The translations under genes and the position numbers were made by a program. A DNA stretch of 64,000 nucleotides, taken from NCBI GenBank assembly GCA_010909165.1, contig VJWM01000151.1, forward strand, positions 248,001 through 312,000, written 5' to 3'. The stretch is from Anthoceros angustus. Its lineage: Eukaryota > Streptophyta > Anthocerotopsida > Anthocerotales > Anthocerotaceae. The notes beneath the pieces are model-generated. The model searched no databases and had not been told where the DNA came from. It saw only the letters and a program-made list of their open reading frames with translations. This document shows, piece by piece, positions 1-9,897 of the stretch; the stretch's first letter is position 1; each line of letters opens with the position of its first letter.

Positions 1-1444
1 TCCCAATCAACTGCCCTTTTTTCCATTCATTCGGAATAGGCTCAGCCCTCACACCTTCTGCTCGGGCTGGCCGAGGCGACTGCGGCATTGATACATACTG
101 AGTTGGATGGGCAAAAGGAGGGGCGTTGGTATAAGCTGGAGGGGGTAGAGGTAGAGGATGTGCCATCATTCTCTCATCATGCCAACCGGGTGAATCAGAG
201 CCCCTCCCACCAACAACAGGGTGCAAAGGAGAGACTGTAGCACTCTGACCTCGTGAACTTGGACCTGGGCTCCGCAGTCTTGGGCTTAGGATGGGAGATC
301 TCTCTGGACTGGTTTTCTGCCAGAGAAAGTGATCTCCAACCGAAGAATTATGACCAGAGTTGTAGACCGAGCCCGGATTAGAGCCTTGGGCTTCTGTGCT
401 CTTGGAGTGCCAATAAGCATTTAGAGCTCCCTGGTCTTGCTGGGTAAGCCTTCTCGGACTGCGAGAGGGACTCGACATGGAACTGTCAGGTGCACTAAGC
501 AAACCATTCACATGTGGTATATGCAGGGGAGGAAGCTCTCCAGGTCGCCTAGAAGAAGTCACTGCCGGTTGCCCACCCAGATGAGGACTGGCCGGACGGG
601 ACAGATCAACCCGTGACAGATCAACCCGGGAATTCCTTCTGCTGTGCTTCGGAGTAGGCTGGACAGAGCCAATTTGCTGAATTCTGAATACCAGAAAGGA
701 AACACCGGTTATCACATGAAGGCGACATTCAATACGAGGAAGTGGACTCCCACATAAGGTACAGTCAACACGGCAACTATCTTCAGAGTAACCACGCACA
801 CCACCATCTTGGACTAGACAGCAAGACAAGCAGCAGCCGAGAGTAAAGAGCAAACAATGAAGTGATGAATCTTACTGAAGTGGTCGTGCAGCATCGATCA
901 TTTCCCCATCTTGGGGTGGCCTCAGGTTGGAGATGCGATTAGACACACCAAGTGGCCATGGTTCGGCACCCACTTGGTCTCCACTGGCTACGGAGCTGAC
1001 ACTGGAACCCGAACCCGAACCACAGCCAGAAGTCAACCCGTCAACATCTCCAGGCTCCAATTTGGCCGCCAACTGCTGATAGGAATGCGAAGGCATCGAA
1101 GATCCATGCTGAGGCAAGTAACCAAGTTGCACGTGCAGGGGGACCTGCGAGGAAAGTTGCACACCAGAATGTGTCCTTCCCAAAGGAGGCGCACAAGGCA
1201 AGGGAAGAGGGGTTCCATGCGAGGGACGATCTCTGAAACTAGGAGAGCGTGTGGCTGGGGTAGGAGGAGAAGGCGACCTGGGGGACTCGGCTTCAGACGG
1301 CAGATCTAAGCTCTGCCTGGACCTTCTAGAACTACTATCATCCTCCGATTGACTATGCTTAGGTCTGCTTCTCAGTATCTTCGGGAGACGAGTCTGAGAG
1401 CCATCAGCCTTGGGCTCCTTCGGAGACTTCTGCCACCAGGGCAT
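1..1444 (-). CDS. YODA-type MAP kinase kinase kinase, 5' part (partial at left edge)
   Basis: This is the N-terminal regulatory half of a plant MAPKKK of the YODA/MAPKKK3/5 group, a cytoplasmic Ser/Thr kinase at the top of a MAPK cascade. Exon 1 (1444-876) starts MPWWQKSPKE, the family's usual start, followed by a Ser/Pro/Arg-rich stretch with PRSPSPPTPATRSPSF. A 192-base intron (875-684, GTAAGA...CAG) keeps the frame. Exon 2 runs from 683 to the window edge and encodes SAPDSSMSSPSRSPRR, NPGSVYNSGHNSSVGD, SPRLRSPGPSSRGQS and finally EWKKGQLIG, the entry to the kinase domain; all have clear counterparts in YODA. About 417 residues precede the kinase, close to the family norm. The catalytic domain lies outside the window. 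The family assignment is firm; the individual gene is not named. A broken inverted copy lies at 8.3-9.3 kb. Confidence 0.88.
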
Positions 1445-2650
1445 TTTCGGGATCCACAAGACCTAGCACTCAACCTAATGCTACGCCCCACACTTCAGCT
1501 CCAACATCCTTCTTTCCTCGCGGACCCTGCATACACCAGCTCATAGATATCTAAGCCCCTGCCAACCCCTGCCAAGTCAGGTACCCGACCTCCAGACCTA
1601 GAAGCCCTGCACAATGAACCCTCGCCCTGTGCAACAAGCACACGATCGAGTCCATGCCCTCCCCGTCTCAGTCCGTCACCAATCCTAACCCCTGTCCACT
1701 GCATTCCTCCCACAATTTACTCCATAACGTGTCCCCGCTCTTCATATCCTCAACCTATCAAAATCAAAGCAACATCACCATCGCCCACCACCACTCCTAC
1801 CCCCTCCACCATACACACATCTCCCCCCCGCAGCCGTAGGCCCTAACCTCCAAATGCGCGCAACTTCATCGCTCTAACTCTTCCACAGTCCCCAAAATGA
1901 CACTCCCAGAAAAGGCCGTAGTCCAGCCTCCGGCCTCTCCAGCACATGATCTCCACTAGACCCACCATCCTCCAAAAGCCCAAATCCCGATCCCCCTCCT
2001 CCACACCCTAACCCGGCCAATGCCAGCACGGCAGCTCACACCACGGCAAACCCACCCACCGTCTCCACCTCCTCCCCCATCCCAAACCCAAATTCAAAAT
2101 CCTCCCGCCTACAAACCCAACATCCTCCTTTCCTCGCTCTCTCCCTCCTCCCCACGACCCACCACCCACTTCCCAAGCGAATTAACGCGCCACCACGAGC
2201 TCCAGCACCAGCTCCAGCTCACTCCCCAATCCGAGCCCCTCAGTTCCCCAAACCCTCCCTCCCATCCAGAGGCTCCCAATGCGCTCCGGCCCGGCCCGAC
2301 CCGCCCGCAGCTGCAGGGAAACCTCTCGATTCCGGGCTCACAGACCGGGCAGGGCGAGGGCGAGATCGGGGCCCCGCAGGCGGGCCCGGCCCAGAATGCA
2401 AATGCGCGTGGGGAGCGGGCGGCAGCAATGCAGCCGAGTAGCAGGTAATTTCGCGGAAGGCAGGAATGCGATTGGCCGGCGGTGTCGATCTCAGCGAGCT
2501 GGTACAAAGCATCGACAGCTGCAGCAGCAGCAGCAGCAGCAAGAGCAAAGCAGGACTCGGAGCCGCAGCTGCAGCTGCAGCAATCGGAGGCGAGAGCGAG
2601 GCAACCGGGGCGAGGCGACATGAGAGAGAAAGCCCCCGGGTGCACTTACT
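1445..2650 (-). promoter_or_regulatory. 5' leader/promoter region of the MAPKKK gene
   Basis: This is upstream sequence of the MAPKKK, read on the minus strand. It is rich in C/T tracts and holds a triplet run of CAG units near 2521-2545 (CTG on the gene's strand). Both strands carry Pro-, Gln- or Ala-rich open frames here, which I read as low-complexity leader rather than genes. The part from about 1965 to 2645 is conserved in the pseudogene copy at 8.3-8.9 kb, so it belonged to the duplicated unit. A long 5' UTR with an intron is common in this family, but no splice sites can be fixed here. Confidence 0.5.
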
Positions 2651-3187
2651 TTCACTTTTCAGCCCACCCCGACAGTGCTGTTACTCTGAGGATGCAACGT
2701 AACTTTCTATGACATCCCATCATCATTCATGAATCATTCACGACTGACAATTCTCACACTGGATGTCGGATACATATCTAGAAGCCACACGCATCACATC
2801 TTTGTCCATAAAGAATGAACGTTATATTTTTTAGTATTTATTATATAACTTTAAAATTTCTTGTATATCCTTTCATGTAGTATCATATTCACGTGTACAC
2901 AAAATAGCAGAATTAATATTCTGACCTAAAAACCTAGGGAAGTTGGTTTTTCGCTATAGATCTTTAGTATATTTTATTTGTTTGTCTACGTGGTCCAACT
3001 TAGACATGTAGAATACTATTACCTACTTCCTCTTTTGTGAGAGACATTTATATATCTACGTTTTAATTCTGGCCATGGTTGTTCATTCTCTTGTACTAAG
3101 ATCATGCCTTCGGAAAATACCTTATTTGCTAAAATATATTTTTACATATAAAGAAATTAGGCAAAATTTGTCTAGCTCTATGTTCTT
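2651..3187. other. AT-rich intergenic stretch, nothing recognised
   Basis: There is no coding potential and no repeat structure that I can see. The marked AT-richness contrasts with the GC-rich leader to its left. Confidence 0.5.
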
Positions 3188-4450
3188 CTGAATGTTTCAA
3201 ACGCCGGACAAATGTTTTTCAACATGCTGCCCAAAGGTACAATAGTTTATTTCTCACAAAAAATTTTATAGAATATAGAGGCAACAAAACTATATTCAAG
3301 TGCAAACTTATTGTCACAACTTAAATGTGTTGCTAGTTTTAGCAGTGCCCCTAGCTATATGTAGAGGGCCTTGCTCCTCTATACTAAGACTTTGTGCAAT
3401 GAACGAGGCTGTACCTCTGACTCATGAACGGAGCTCCAGGGTATATCCAGGGTATACCCTGGGGTAAGACATTGGGTCGAGGTCAAAGACAGGTCAGATC
3501 TTGAATACCCCATGTTGCAGATCACTTCTTTGACATATTGGTTTTTGACTACTTGCAGTTTTGGCAGACTCCTTCTCTATCCATGGAAGCATAAGTAACT
3601 AGTATGACAGAGGAGCTTGGGAGAAACTAAAGGGAAGAAGGGTTCTTGCGGGCAAAAGGGCAATGTTTTCTTTTATGTATAGTTTCCTACTACCTTCACT
3701 TCCTTTCCTATTCCTATTCATCAATTTTGAAACACACTTCATACTAGATCCTAACTGGGAATGTTGGTACAGATGTGTATCACACCCAGGTGTGGTGGTT
3801 GTGGTGTATGCACGAGGCAAGGCCCACAGTCCTTCACATGCTGCTTGCTATCAGAGACACGTCTCGCCAGGGGTACCAGATGTCAACTACTTCCTTCCAC
3901 AAAGGTAACAGACTCTCTTTATGCAGTTGGGTCCTAACCCCTCTCTTCTACACCCGCTATAGCATGTGGCACTGTACCTTCACGATTCCTCTTTACAAAA
4001 TGCAGAGACTCACACAATGGACTCATCTTGCTATAGCAGAGTGAGTCTGGCTTTTATCGTAGCTACATTTTGGTATGATAAGGGCCAGCCATGTAAGTAG
4101 CTCGTGATGGCTCACGAATGCACAGGCGTATCAACTACCACAGGTGTTGCTATGAGGGTATGAAGTTCGGCATTCAAGGCATTCCAACTCTCAACACACT
4201 CACTCCACCTTGAATGTATCCTACAGGAGGAATGGCGTCACCCAAGATTGACTAGCAACAGAATGTTCAACACACACCAGCAAGGCAACATGTTTAGCAA
4301 GCGACACACAAGGCTAATACCCTGGAGCTTGGAAGCTCCGTTCATGAGCCAAAGACACAACCTCGTTCATTGCCCACAGTCTTAGTAGAGAGTAACAAGG
4401 CCCTCTACATAAAGCTAGGAGCACTGCTAAAAATGGCGACACATTTAAGT
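3188..4450. repeat. Degenerate inverted repeat, possible DNA-transposon relic
   Basis: The segment 3330-3470 (tttagcagtgcccctagc through atgaacggagctccagggtat) recurs as an imperfect reverse complement at 4310-4440 (ataccctggagcttggaagc through gctaggagcactgctaaa). The arms are about 110-130 bases long with an 840-base centre lacking coding potential. The layout suits a foldback or long-TIR DNA element, but no target-site duplication can be fixed. A fragment at 3188-3215 resembles the LINE tail at 4553 in direct orientation, so the region is a composite of old insertions. Confidence 0.55.
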
Positions 4451-4539
4451 TTTGGCGCCATTGAAATCCTAAAGATAACACGCCTTTATTGGCCACACAA
4501 ATCCAATTCATGCCGTCCACATTCTTTCATCCACACAAC

Positions 4540-4655
4540 CTATATTCTCTTTTGTGTTTCAAACGCGGGACAACGCATTTTCTTGGCAGTGTTTTTCTTC
4601 TTTTCTTCTCTCTAATTGCATACCCTAAGTCGTCCCTAGGCGCGAGCAGGAGAGC
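4540..4655 (+). mobile_element. LINE 3'-end fragment (plus orientation)
   Basis: The stretch ending ataccctaagtcgtccctagg matches, in inverted orientation, the end of the LINE fragment at 7495-7600. Translated in matching frames both encode an FLxVxFFFF...YPKSSLG tail. Only about 100 bases remain. It ends about 365 bases from the 3' end of the PPR gene. Confidence 0.6.
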
Positions 4656-5020
4656 CAGGAAAGGTTCTACGTGATTCTTGCATTTATTACGCAGGCTAAG
4701 AGGCAAAATGCTACCGAGCAGGCTTGGAGGCCCAGGGTGTGAGCAGGAGAGAAGTGGAATCTTGCAGGAATTCAGTGAGGGAATGCGGGGGTGTCCAGAA
4801 TGATGCGCGAAGATATCCGCAGTCTCTACATGGCCGTGTTCAAGAACCTTCCACAGGGGGACGCCTGTTATTGGAACTAGGGAGGCGAGTTGGCACGGGC
4901 CCAACTTGCCATGAGCAAAACGCGGAAGTTCGCGACAAGGACGGATGTTGGTGACAAGAGCCCTAAAGCTCTTGTTCACAGGCTGTAACAGCCACAACAA
5001 GCTTGTGGCCACTCAATCCA
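4656..5020. other. 3' flank of the PPR gene
   Basis: This spacer lies between the LINE tail and the PPR stop codon. It presumably holds the PPR 3' UTR. No other feature is seen. Confidence 0.4.
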
Positions 5021-7408
5021 TCAATGCCGATCCCCACATGAACACAGGCCATCCACGAAGTGATGCACCCGATGTAAATCTCTGACAATAATCTCCCGCT
5101 TTTCCAGGCTTGATAAGATCTTGGTGCTGCTGTGGCAATCGTCGCACATGCGGAGGTTCTTGGTGACCACCAAAGTTGAGCCATCCGGAGTGTTCAAAAG
5201 ACCATACGCCAATGCCAGTTTCTCAGCATGTCCACATAATGCGTCTTCCTTTTCAGTCTCACTCATTGCCTTGAGCACCACCTCCGTATGTGGAACGTGT
5301 CCTCCCTTCTCTTTCAGCCGCAAATTCATACTTTTTAGCTTGGAGGACAGGTCACCCCTCTCGTCCCCCACAACAAACTCCTGCACCTTTTTGTCTACCT
5401 CAATCCACGCAACAGCAGCCTTCCTTCGGGCAGAAGCAGATTTTCGCAAAGTCTCTATTCTTTGTACATCGTCCCACCTGCCAAGCTTAGCGTAAGTACC
5501 TGCCAGGAGTACATAAGGGGTTGCATTTTCAGGGTCCAGTTTGATTAGTTTGTCAAAACACCGATTTCCCCGCTCGACATCACCATGGGTTTGGCACGCA
5601 GTCAAAAGAGCTATCCAGGCCACTAGATCTTCCTGCGACATGGATTGCAGCAAACTTTCTGCATCGTCAAGGCACCCTGACCGCCCAAGCAGATCAACCA
5701 TGGAAGTGTAATGACCCACATTGGGCACAATTCCATACTTTTCTTGCATCATTTTGAAGTACCCCCTGCCCTCGTTCACCAAGCCCTGGTGACTGCATGC
5801 CACCAGCAGAGAGATGAAAGTCGCACCATCGGGCCCTACACCTTCTTGACGCATCTCCTCAAAACACTTAATTGCAGTCCGACCATCGCCGTGCATAGCA
5901 AAGCCGTTCATCAATGCATTCCATGTTACCACATCTTTTGTGGGCATTGCATCAAAAGCTCTGCGAGCATCATCTAAGCTCCCACATTTCACGTACATGT
6001 CCACCAGGCTGTTCCCCACAAACAAATCTGGCTTCAAGCCCTTTTTGCTCATTTGCGAGTGGAGCTCCTTTCCCAGATTGACAGCTCCAACACTTGCACA
6101 TGCTTTCAGGAGTGCGGCTAACACGAAGTTATCAGCTGGAATGAGGTTGTCCTGTTTCATACTTGAATAAAGAGCAAGGGCCTCTTGGCCAAATCCATGC
6201 TGGACGTAGCCTGTGATCATGGCAGTCCATGTGACCACATCTTTGGCGGGCAGATTATCAAAGATTCTTCTAGCATCTTTTAAACTCCCACATTTTGCAT
6301 ACATGTCAACCAGGCAGCTGCCAACCATCATATCACCTTCCAGGCGCCTTTCCTGAATCAGTCCATGAACTTGTTGCCCACGATCAAGAGCACCAACACT
6401 GGCACATGCTTTCAAGAGACTCACGAAAGTGGACCGATGGGCTGGACTGATGCCCTCTTGCTGCATACGTGCAAAGAGACTGAGGGCTTCAGCACCCAAC
6501 CCATGCTGAGCATATCCTCCTACCATAGCAGACCATGATACCTCATTTTTTCTGGACAATCCGTCGAACACTGCTCGTGCCTCCTTCAAATTCCCACATT
6601 TCGCGTACATGCTTAACAAACTATTACCTACATATACATCATTAGGATCACATGTGCTCCCCTTAAAATCAGTATGCACATCCTTTCCACTGGCCAAATC
6701 TGCAGCAGAAGCGCAAGCCTTGAGAACTGCCACATACACATGGCTGTTTGGCTTCACAGCCGTTTCCTGCATCTGGTGAAAGAGCTCGATAGCCTGTTTG
6801 GGCTTTCTATGTCGAGCATAAGCTGAGATAATGGCAACCCACATATGCGTGTTCGGCTCACGCACTTTGTCAAACACCTGTCTTGCTTCCTCCAACTGCC
6901 CAAGACCAGCATACATAGCAATAATGTGGGTGGCCAAGAATGCATTCGACTCATACCCATTCTTCAAAGCAAGGTCATGAACGCGCCTCCCAGTACCCAA
7001 ATCCTTCCGTTCCATGCACATCTTCAGAATACCGTAAAACAGACCAGTGTCAACAGGATGCCCTTGCTGGACCAGGACCTCCAGCACCTGCACAGACTTA
7101 GCGAGCTGCCCCTGATTGCACAGCTTGGTGCAAGTTGCCACCATCTGGTCTGCCATTTTCAATTTGGACTGCCTGTCCACAACATGTAAACCTGCCTCCA
7201 TCTTGCCCCTGCCGGGCTCCCCGGACTGCACGGGTGCCACATAAGGATGGACCCGCTGCCTCTCAATTGGCACCGCAATTTTGCTCTTCTCCGAACCTTG
7301 CGGTGCCGCCAAAGCACACCATGTCCTGGAGAAGGCCCTGTGGGTCCCTCTCCGTGAAGAAACCAGAAATCGCAACACCATCGCCACGCCTCGTGGGCCA
7401 GCTCCCAC
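5021..7408 (-). CDS. PPR protein, PLS class, with DYW deaminase domain (C-terminus DRH)
   Basis: This intronless gene encodes 795 residues. The first 40 or so are rich in Arg and Ser and low in acidic residues, suggesting an organelle transit peptide; Met1 or Met10 could start it. Residues of about 95-600 form tandem PPR motifs of the P-L-S series, with repeated VGNSLVDMYAKCGSL and DVVTWTAMITGYVQHG signatures. E-type motifs and a complete DYW domain follow. The deaminase signature is intact: HAE at about 727-729, CDDC at 755-758, then HH at 782-783 and CSC at 789-791 for the second zinc site. Such proteins bind organelle transcripts with the PPR tract and edit a specific cytidine. The last three residues are Asp-Arg-His, not the usual Asp-Tyr-Trp; the codons read GAT CGG CAT TGA, with no frameshift. 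Its RNA target cannot be told. Confidence 0.93.
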   Translation of the reverse strand: MGAGPRGVAMVLRFLVSSRRGTHRAFSRTWCALAAPQGSEKSKIAVPIERQRVHPYVAPVQSGEPGRGKMEAGLHVVDRQSKLKMADQMVATCTKLCNQGQLAKSVQVLEVLVQQGHPVDTGLFYGILKMCMERKDLGTGRRVHDLALKNGYESNAFLATHIIAMYAGLGQLEEARQVFDKVREPNTHMWVAIISAYARHRKPKQAIELFHQMQETAVKPNSHVYVAVLKACASAADLASGKDVHTDFKGSTCDPNDVYVGNSLLSMYAKCGNLKEARAVFDGLSRKNEVSWSAMVGGYAQHGLGAEALSLFARMQQEGISPAHRSTFVSLLKACASVGALDRGQQVHGLIQERRLEGDMMVGSCLVDMYAKCGSLKDARRIFDNLPAKDVVTWTAMITGYVQHGFGQEALALYSSMKQDNLIPADNFVLAALLKACASVGAVNLGKELHSQMSKKGLKPDLFVGNSLVDMYVKCGSLDDARRAFDAMPTKDVVTWNALMNGFAMHGDGRTAIKCFEEMRQEGVGPDGATFISLLVACSHQGLVNEGRGYFKMMQEKYGIVPNVGHYTSMVDLLGRSGCLDDAESLLQSMSQEDLVAWIALLTACQTHGDVERGNRCFDKLIKLDPENATPYVLLAGTYAKLGRWDDVQRIETLRKSASARRKAAVAWIEVDKKVQEFVVGDERGDLSSKLKSMNLRLKEKGGHVPHTEVVLKAMSETEKEDALCGHAEKLALAYGLLNTPDGSTLVVTKNLRMCDDCHSSTKILSSLEKREIIVRDLHRVHHFVDGLCSCGDRH

Positions 7409-7494
7409 CTACTGCCTGGCGTCACATCCCCGAGTTCAAGTTTCAAGTTCAAGTTTCATCGATAACGTCTCGCGCTGATGAACTCGCACCTGCG

Positions 7495-8320
7495 CGCCCT
7501 TCCTAGGGACGACTTAGGGTATACGATTGGAGAGAAGAAGAAGAAAAGCACCGACAAAAAAACACGTTTCCGCACTGTTTGATTCCAGCGCAGGCGAAGA
7601 AGTGGGTTGTCTGCTGCTATCTTGTTGGCCTGGATGAGGAAGTCTCCCGGGAGCTCCGGTGTAGCATTGGCTATGGATGATATGGTCGTTCTGCCTTTGA
7701 ATAGATCCGCATGGGCTAGTCTGCATGGTGTGATTGCTGGGCAGCTAAAGAGAAATTGCTGTTCATCATCAACTTCCTTGAGGTTGCATCTGAGGCAGAC
7801 CCGTTCAGCCCTGGGCATGTGCCGTCTCCCGAGAATGCTCCTTCGCCGGTGGCCACGTGTCCTGAATCTTGATATACCCCGTTGTCAGGTTGGTAGGCAG
7901 TGGTACTCTGAGGTAGTCCTGCAACTGGTAGACTTCCGAGTTCGTGATTGATGCCATATAGAACCGCATGTCCGTTTTTCGTGATGGGCAGCCCCCAAAT
8001 GCTGCACAGGTTTGCATCCTCAATGCCTTTTATCTGTTAGGCCAGCTTGCGGGTGTGACGGAAGGTTCCATCTTTCCAACCAGCCAGCCATGTTATGCAG
8101 CCAACCGTTCAGTTTCCAATTCCAGTTTGGGCTGACAGTATGAGTGCTTGCACAGCCAGGGTATCTGTCCGCGAGTTGTACACCGTGTCCCGGAACCTGA
8201 CTGCCTGTTTGAGGGAGATGGTTTCCAAGGGGTATGCTCCGAGTTCAGCCAGTAGGACGGACCTTGATGTCTGCTGGCTGACCCCAAGGTGGTTGCGTAT
8301 GAAGTCAATCTGCAGTTCTG
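7495..8320 (-). mobile_element. LINE (non-LTR retrotransposon) 3' fragment
   Basis: Minus-strand frames encode the C-terminal part of a plant LINE-type polyprotein: LLAELGAYPLETISLKQAVR, as in the region after the reverse transcriptase, then the zinc-binding motif RVCLRCNLKEVDDEQQFLFSC (C-x2-C...C). Stops interrupt the frames and the reverse transcriptase itself is missing, so this is a 5'-truncated dead copy. Its 3' end, cctagggacgacttagggtat, matches the fragment at 4540-4655 in inverse orientation. Its other side abuts the MAPKKK pseudogene at about 8320. Confidence 0.72.
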
Positions 8321-9330
8321 CTGCTGCTCCGAGTCCTGCTTTGGCTCTTGCTGCATCTGCTTCTGCTGCTGCAGGTGCTGATGCTTTGTGCCAGCTCGCT
8401 GCGATCGACCCCGCCGGCGAAACGTTGCGCGTTCCCGCCTTCCGCGAAATTGCCTGTTACTCGGCTGCATTGCTGCCGCCCGCTCCCCATGCGCATTTGC
8501 ATTCTGGGCCGTGCCGGCCTGCGGAATCCCGATCTCGCCCTCGCCCTGCCCGCTGTGTGAGCCCGGAATCGAGAGGGTTCCCTGCATATGCGGGCGGGTC
8601 TGGCCGGAGCGCATTGGGAGCCTCGGGAGGGGCGGGATGGGAGGAAGGGTTTGTTGGGGAGTGAGCTGGAGCTGGTGCTGGTGCTGGATCTCGTGGTGGC
8701 TCGTCAATTCGCTTGGGCAGTGGGTGGTGGGTGGTGGGGAGGCGGGAGAGAGGGAGGAAAGGAGGATGTTGGGTTTGTAGTCAGGAGGATTTTGAATTTG
8801 GGTTTGGGATGGGGAAGGAGATGGAGACGGTGGGTGGGTTTGCCATGGCGTGACCTGCCGTGCTGGCACTGGCCGGGTTAGGATGTGGAGGAGGGGGATC
8901 GGGATTTGGGCTTTTGGAGGATGGTGGAGGCGCATCTGGCGCCTGAATGCTTATTGGCTCTCCAAGAGCACAGAAGCTCTAGGCTCTAGTCCGAGCTCGG
9001 TCCACAACTCTGGACATGATTCTTCGGTTGGAGATCACTTTCTCTGGCAGAAAACCAGCCCAGAGAGATCTCCTTACACCCTGTTGTTGGTAGGAGGGGC
9101 TCTGATTCACCCGGTTGGCACGATGAGAGGAAGACGGCACATCCTCTACCTCTACCCCCTCCAGCGTATACCAACGCCCCTCCTTTTGGCCATCCAACTC
9201 AGTATGTATCAATGTCGCCGTCGCCTCGGCCAGCCCGAGCAGAAGGTCCGAGGGCCGAGCCTCTTCCAAATGATTGGAAACTGCGGCAGATGATTGGGAG
9301 TGGGACGTTGGGTGTTATGTGGAGTTTCAC
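8321..9330 (+). pseudogene. Inverted, internally deleted copy of the YODA-type MAPKKK gene
   Basis: This is a genomic duplicate of 1-2645 in inverted orientation. 8325-8920 matches the leader (2640-1965 reversed). After a junction at about 8924-8947 it continues with the equivalent of exon 2 (425-1). Exon 1, intron 1 and part of exon 2 are gone. A further deletion of about 70 bases lies at about 9073, between two TCTCC repeats, and shifts the frame after SPERSP. The copy runs slightly further than the window shows for the parent, into a glycine-loop-like IGSGT at about 9291, and ends where a repeat begins at about 9335. No functional product is expected. The retained leader shows it was not a processed retrocopy. 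Confidence 0.82.
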
Positions 9331-9334
9331 TCGT

Positions 9335-9560
9335 TATTCGGCAAGTAGAAGAATAAAGAAGAATTTTATTTAAGTCCACTAAGGACGAAAATGTCATGGG
9401 ACTTGGTACTTAACAACTTTGTATCATAGTGTACCTAAGCCACTTGCACCAAGCGCACCCACTCCCTTTAGACACCCCATCTAAATACCGATGTGAGCGC
9501 AGGATGCTTAATAACGACGTTGTTATAAATGTGTGTCCATTTGGCCTAAGCCATTTGGAC
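9335..9560 (+). mobile_element. Copy of the repeat family also found at 16.0-16.56 kb
   Basis: The sequence from agaattttatttaagtccac through gcttaataacgacgttgtta matches the reverse complement of 16560-16080. It has a single unit of the TGGGACTTGGTACTTAACAA motif, where the other copy has an expanded array. It is AT-rich and non-coding, and may be an LTR or MITE fragment. It interrupts the end of the MAPKKK pseudogene. Confidence 0.6.
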
Positions 9561-9689
9561 ACATTGAATAAGTAGCAATTTCAAGAAGAAACTTTAAGCT
9601 AAGTACGTATCGCGTTTCCGAAATGATTCTGGCAGATGGGGCTTGGCGAAGCATGATGAGCTCGCATGCGATCTGAGACGCGTCTCGAC

Positions 9690-9795
9690 CGTGTCTCGGC
9701 GTCTTCTTCACGATCGGCGTCTTGTCTTGATCGCGTCCGGGGTCTTGGCCTAATCGCGTCCGGCGTCTTGGCTTGATCGCGTCCCGCGTGTCGAC
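9690..9795 (+). repeat. Short minisatellite in the 4CL-like gene leader
   Basis: There are about three and a half units of roughly 24 bases, with the consensus gatcgcgtccggcgtcttgg, between 9712 and 9790. They lie 110-190 bases upstream of the ATG of the 4CL-like gene, so they fall in its 5' UTR or core promoter. Confidence 0.65.
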
Positions 9796-9897
9796 AGGAT
9801 TTCACGGTGACGTCCGCTGTGTGAGTTTGTGTTGGAAGGTCTGAATTCCACTGTTGCCTGCTGCGACTGATTGGCGGCAGGACTGTGCGCAGGCAAG

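Noticed and set aside
911-1309. 132-codon plus-strand frame
   Set aside because: It is the antisense shadow of MAPKKK exon 1, whose protein has clear family motifs.
2020-2448. Proline-rich open frame on the plus strand (and its minus-strand relative at 8093-8935)
   Set aside because: It lies antisense to the MAPKKK leader, is low complexity, and its pseudogene counterpart runs on into LINE sequence. It is open because of C-rich composition, not because of coding.
9871-9897. Earlier start (TTG at 9871) for the 4CL-like protein
   Set aside because: It is not an ATG. The ATG at 9898 is the first in frame and gives the usual short N-terminus before the GYNAATG motif.
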